A DNA stretch of 64,000 nt from an uncultured Clostridia bacterium (GTDB lineage: Bacteria; Bacillota; Clostridia; Christensenellales; UBA1242), in assembly GCA_934777435.1 (NCBI GenBank), contig CAKVNK010000001.1, forward strand, positions 434,001 through 498,000, written 5' to 3'. The position numbers were made by a program, and so were the translations under genes. Under the pieces are notes generated by a model. It saw nothing but the letters and a program-made list of their open reading frames with translations. It did no database searches and was not told where the DNA came from. Below, piece by piece: positions 62,549 to 64,000 of this stretch. Each line of letters starts with the position of its first letter. Within the stretch, counting starts at the first letter, position 1.

Positions 62549-64000
62549 TTAATATACTCTCTTTAATATTTTATCTCTTAACGAGCATAAATCTTTAATA
62601 CTATCATCAAAAGAAAGAAAATAATTTTTAAATTCTAAAGAGCCGGCTCCAGTTATCCATGCCTCATGCATATTTAATCTATCATCAGCCAAATTAATTA
62701 AATTGTTTGGTTCATAATGTAGATAATAGTTTAGTATCAATGTTTCCATATCTTCCGATACGGAGTACAAATAGTCATATCCTTTTTTAAATGTTTTATC
62801 AAAAAGAATATTTATTAACTTTAAATAATCTTTCTCATCAATATACATTCCATACTTTGAAATTAATCTATTTGTACCATTCGAACGCAATCCATATTCA
62901 AAATTATCAAGAATGTATTTAATTATAATTTCATCAACAACCAACTTCTTACTTTGTTCACTTATGACATCTGCAATTCTTTCTAGAAAACCGGCAGCAT
63001 GATAATTTAAATTTTCAAGATTATTTTTAATATTTTTTAATTCAACATCAGTTAATCCATTCAATTTTATATCATTTAATAATTTACCCATTACATCATT
63101 TTCAACTTTATTATTATGTAATATCAAATTATTTTCCTCTTCAATTGTATCTTTTACTAATTCATTTGGATATTTTGAAGAATATGTCGACCTTAAGTCC
63201 TCATCTTTAATTTTTTGTATTAACATATAATTATTGGCTTTTAACTGATTTGCTTTTGTATTCCCTTCAAATCTATCTACTTTTTCTATTTCAATTTTTG
63301 TCCATGCGTTGTAAATGTCTAAAAATGAACATATTTCTTTATCACTACAAAATAAATCTTGATTTATTTTTTTTATATAAGCTTCCAGCAAATACCTTCG
63401 CCAATTATAAAAGTTATATTTATCATTTTTTAATTCATATAATGCATAAACGAACTTTGGTCCAAGTTTTACAGCACTTTGAACTATAAATTTATCAATA
63501 GATATTCCAATTCGGTTATCACCAATATCACTTGCATAATCAGAAATGCGAAGTAGCTTTATACATTGATTGCTAAATATAGACGGAGAAATATCCATAC
63601 ATTCAAATAATGAAAGTGTTTCACACAATGAATAATCTTTATGCCCAATATAAGATAAAAATCTAAGGTTTCTACGTATGCTTAATTCTTCATACTCATT
63701 AACCTTATTAAACTTCTTTAGTCCTCCAGCAATAGATGAAAAAATATAATCAATATCACTGAAAGATTCTTTCCAAATAAGCCCATTGTTTCCAGCCCAA
63801 GCATTATAGATTTGCATAAATTCATTTTCCATATTTACTTTGCAAAATAATGGTATGAAACAATCAAAGAATCTATTTTCCTTATCTATATAAATAGATA
63901 AAATGCGTTTGCAAAAATCACTGACAATTTGGTCATCCTTTAGAATTAAATTGTTATATATAATAGCAAAAATAAAGTTACGAACTTTAATAGAATTGCT
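62549..64000 (-). CDS. Large helical protein of unknown function (partial)
   Basis: The frame is open from 62549 to the window edge; reading past the Met at 63832 gives continuous residues (for example KVRNFIFAIIYNNLILKD), so at least 483 residues are present and the true start lies outside. The sequence is Lys/Asn/Ile/Leu-rich and appears built of helical hairpins, as in the C-terminal sensor part of large NTPase-type proteins. No catalytic motif is visible. It sits next to a broken transfer gene, a typical spot for acquired cargo. Confidence 0.65.
   Translation of the reverse strand, partial: SNSIKVRNFIFAIIYNNLILKDDQIVSDFCKRILSIYIDKENRFFDCFIPLFCKVNMENEFMQIYNAWAGNNGLIWKESFSDIDYIFSSIAGGLKKFNKVNEYEELSIRRNLRFLSYIGHKDYSLCETLSLFECMDISPSIFSNQCIKLLRISDYASDIGDNRIGISIDKFIVQSAVKLGPKFVYALYELKNDKYNFYNWRRYLLEAYIKKINQDLFCSDKEICSFLDIYNAWTKIEIEKVDRFEGNTKANQLKANNYMLIQKIKDEDLRSTYSSKYPNELVKDTIEEENNLILHNNKVENDVMGKLLNDIKLNGLTDVELKNIKNNLENLNYHAAGFLERIADVISEQSKKLVVDEIIIKYILDNFEYGLRSNGTNRLISKYGMYIDEKDYLKLINILFDKTFKKGYDYLYSVSEDMETLILNYYLHYEPNNLINLADDRLNMHEAWITGAGSLEFKNYFLSFDDSIKDLCSLRDKILKRVY

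Larger units (their letters stand above)
51374..64000. mobile_element. Integrated conjugative-type element, left part
   Basis: Starting at tRNA-Thr the window carries integrase arm-type sites, a tyrosine integrase, an excisionase-like gene and a long minus-strand operon of element-type genes (methylase, primase, ArdC, DUF3846), then a truncated VirB4-like gene. This is the usual order at the integrase end of clostridial integrative conjugative elements. The right end is outside the window, and the broken VirB4 suggests the transfer part is decayed or rearranged. Confidence 0.8.

Noticed and set aside
1..64000. CRISPR arrays and cas genes.
   Set aside because: I saw no regularly spaced repeat series and no Cas-like protein in the window.

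Overview
The window looks like a low-GC Bacillota (Firmicutes) chromosome, most likely from an uncultured Clostridia-type gut bacterium. Supporting signs are AGGAGG-type ribosome binding sites, a T-box riboswitch, AsnA and meso-diaminopimelate dehydrogenase, a SpoIIQ-like M23 protein, many lipoproteins, and gut-clostridial conjugative-element genes. The species cannot be named from the sequence alone.

Layout. (1) 1-2.4 kb: the end of one mobile element (VirD4/TraG-type coupling protein, HNH-like protein) beside an initiator tRNA gene and a partial copy of its 3' half. (2) 2.4-51.4 kb: core chromosome. It holds a U32 protein, a His-rich CobW-family GTPase, pth-mfd, a PrsA-like lipoprotein, a SipW-type exported protein, a SpoIIQ-like protein, acpP, ftsH, cvpA-like and tyrS, a secreted metallo-beta-lactamase-fold protein, gltX with an upstream exported-protein pair, an SDR, a Ca2+-type P-ATPase, rel, ddh, a short YigZ protein, argS, an HtrA-like lipoprotein, radC, two GNAT genes, and an Asp/Asn cluster (asnS, asnA, aspS, metG). 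(3) 51.2-64 kb: a second integrated element beginning at tRNA-Thr(GGT). It carries integrase, excisionase-like protein, solitary C5 DNA methyltransferase, mini-primase, several element-type unknowns, a BspA-repeat surface protein, ArdC-like antirestriction protein, a DUF4143-type ATPase, a truncated VirB4-like ATPase, and a large unknown gene running off the end.

Regulation is the most interesting aspect. The asnA-asnS operon is preceded by a textbook-like but apparently unusual attenuator: a 17-codon ORF with seven consecutive Asn codons, then an intrinsic terminator. A second small ORF follows, which can form two mutually exclusive structures, one of them hiding the asnA ribosome binding site. 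The metG-aspS operon has a T-box whose readable features (GAC specifier, TGGC antiterminator bulge, no AUG) point to tRNA-Asp, not tRNA-Met. At least eight genes have a -10 box exactly 6 nt before the ATG, which predicts leaderless mRNAs alongside ordinary Shine-Dalgarno genes.

A second recurring pattern is duplicated gene ends. At four places (tRNA-fMet 3' half, cobW-like 3' end, pth 5' end, tRNA-Thr 5' half) a piece of the gene end is repeated 100-122 bp away, with synonymous differences in the protein genes. These look like scars of integrations that rebuild the target gene, but an assembly artefact must be excluded. All similarity statements rest on recognised motifs; no database search was possible.
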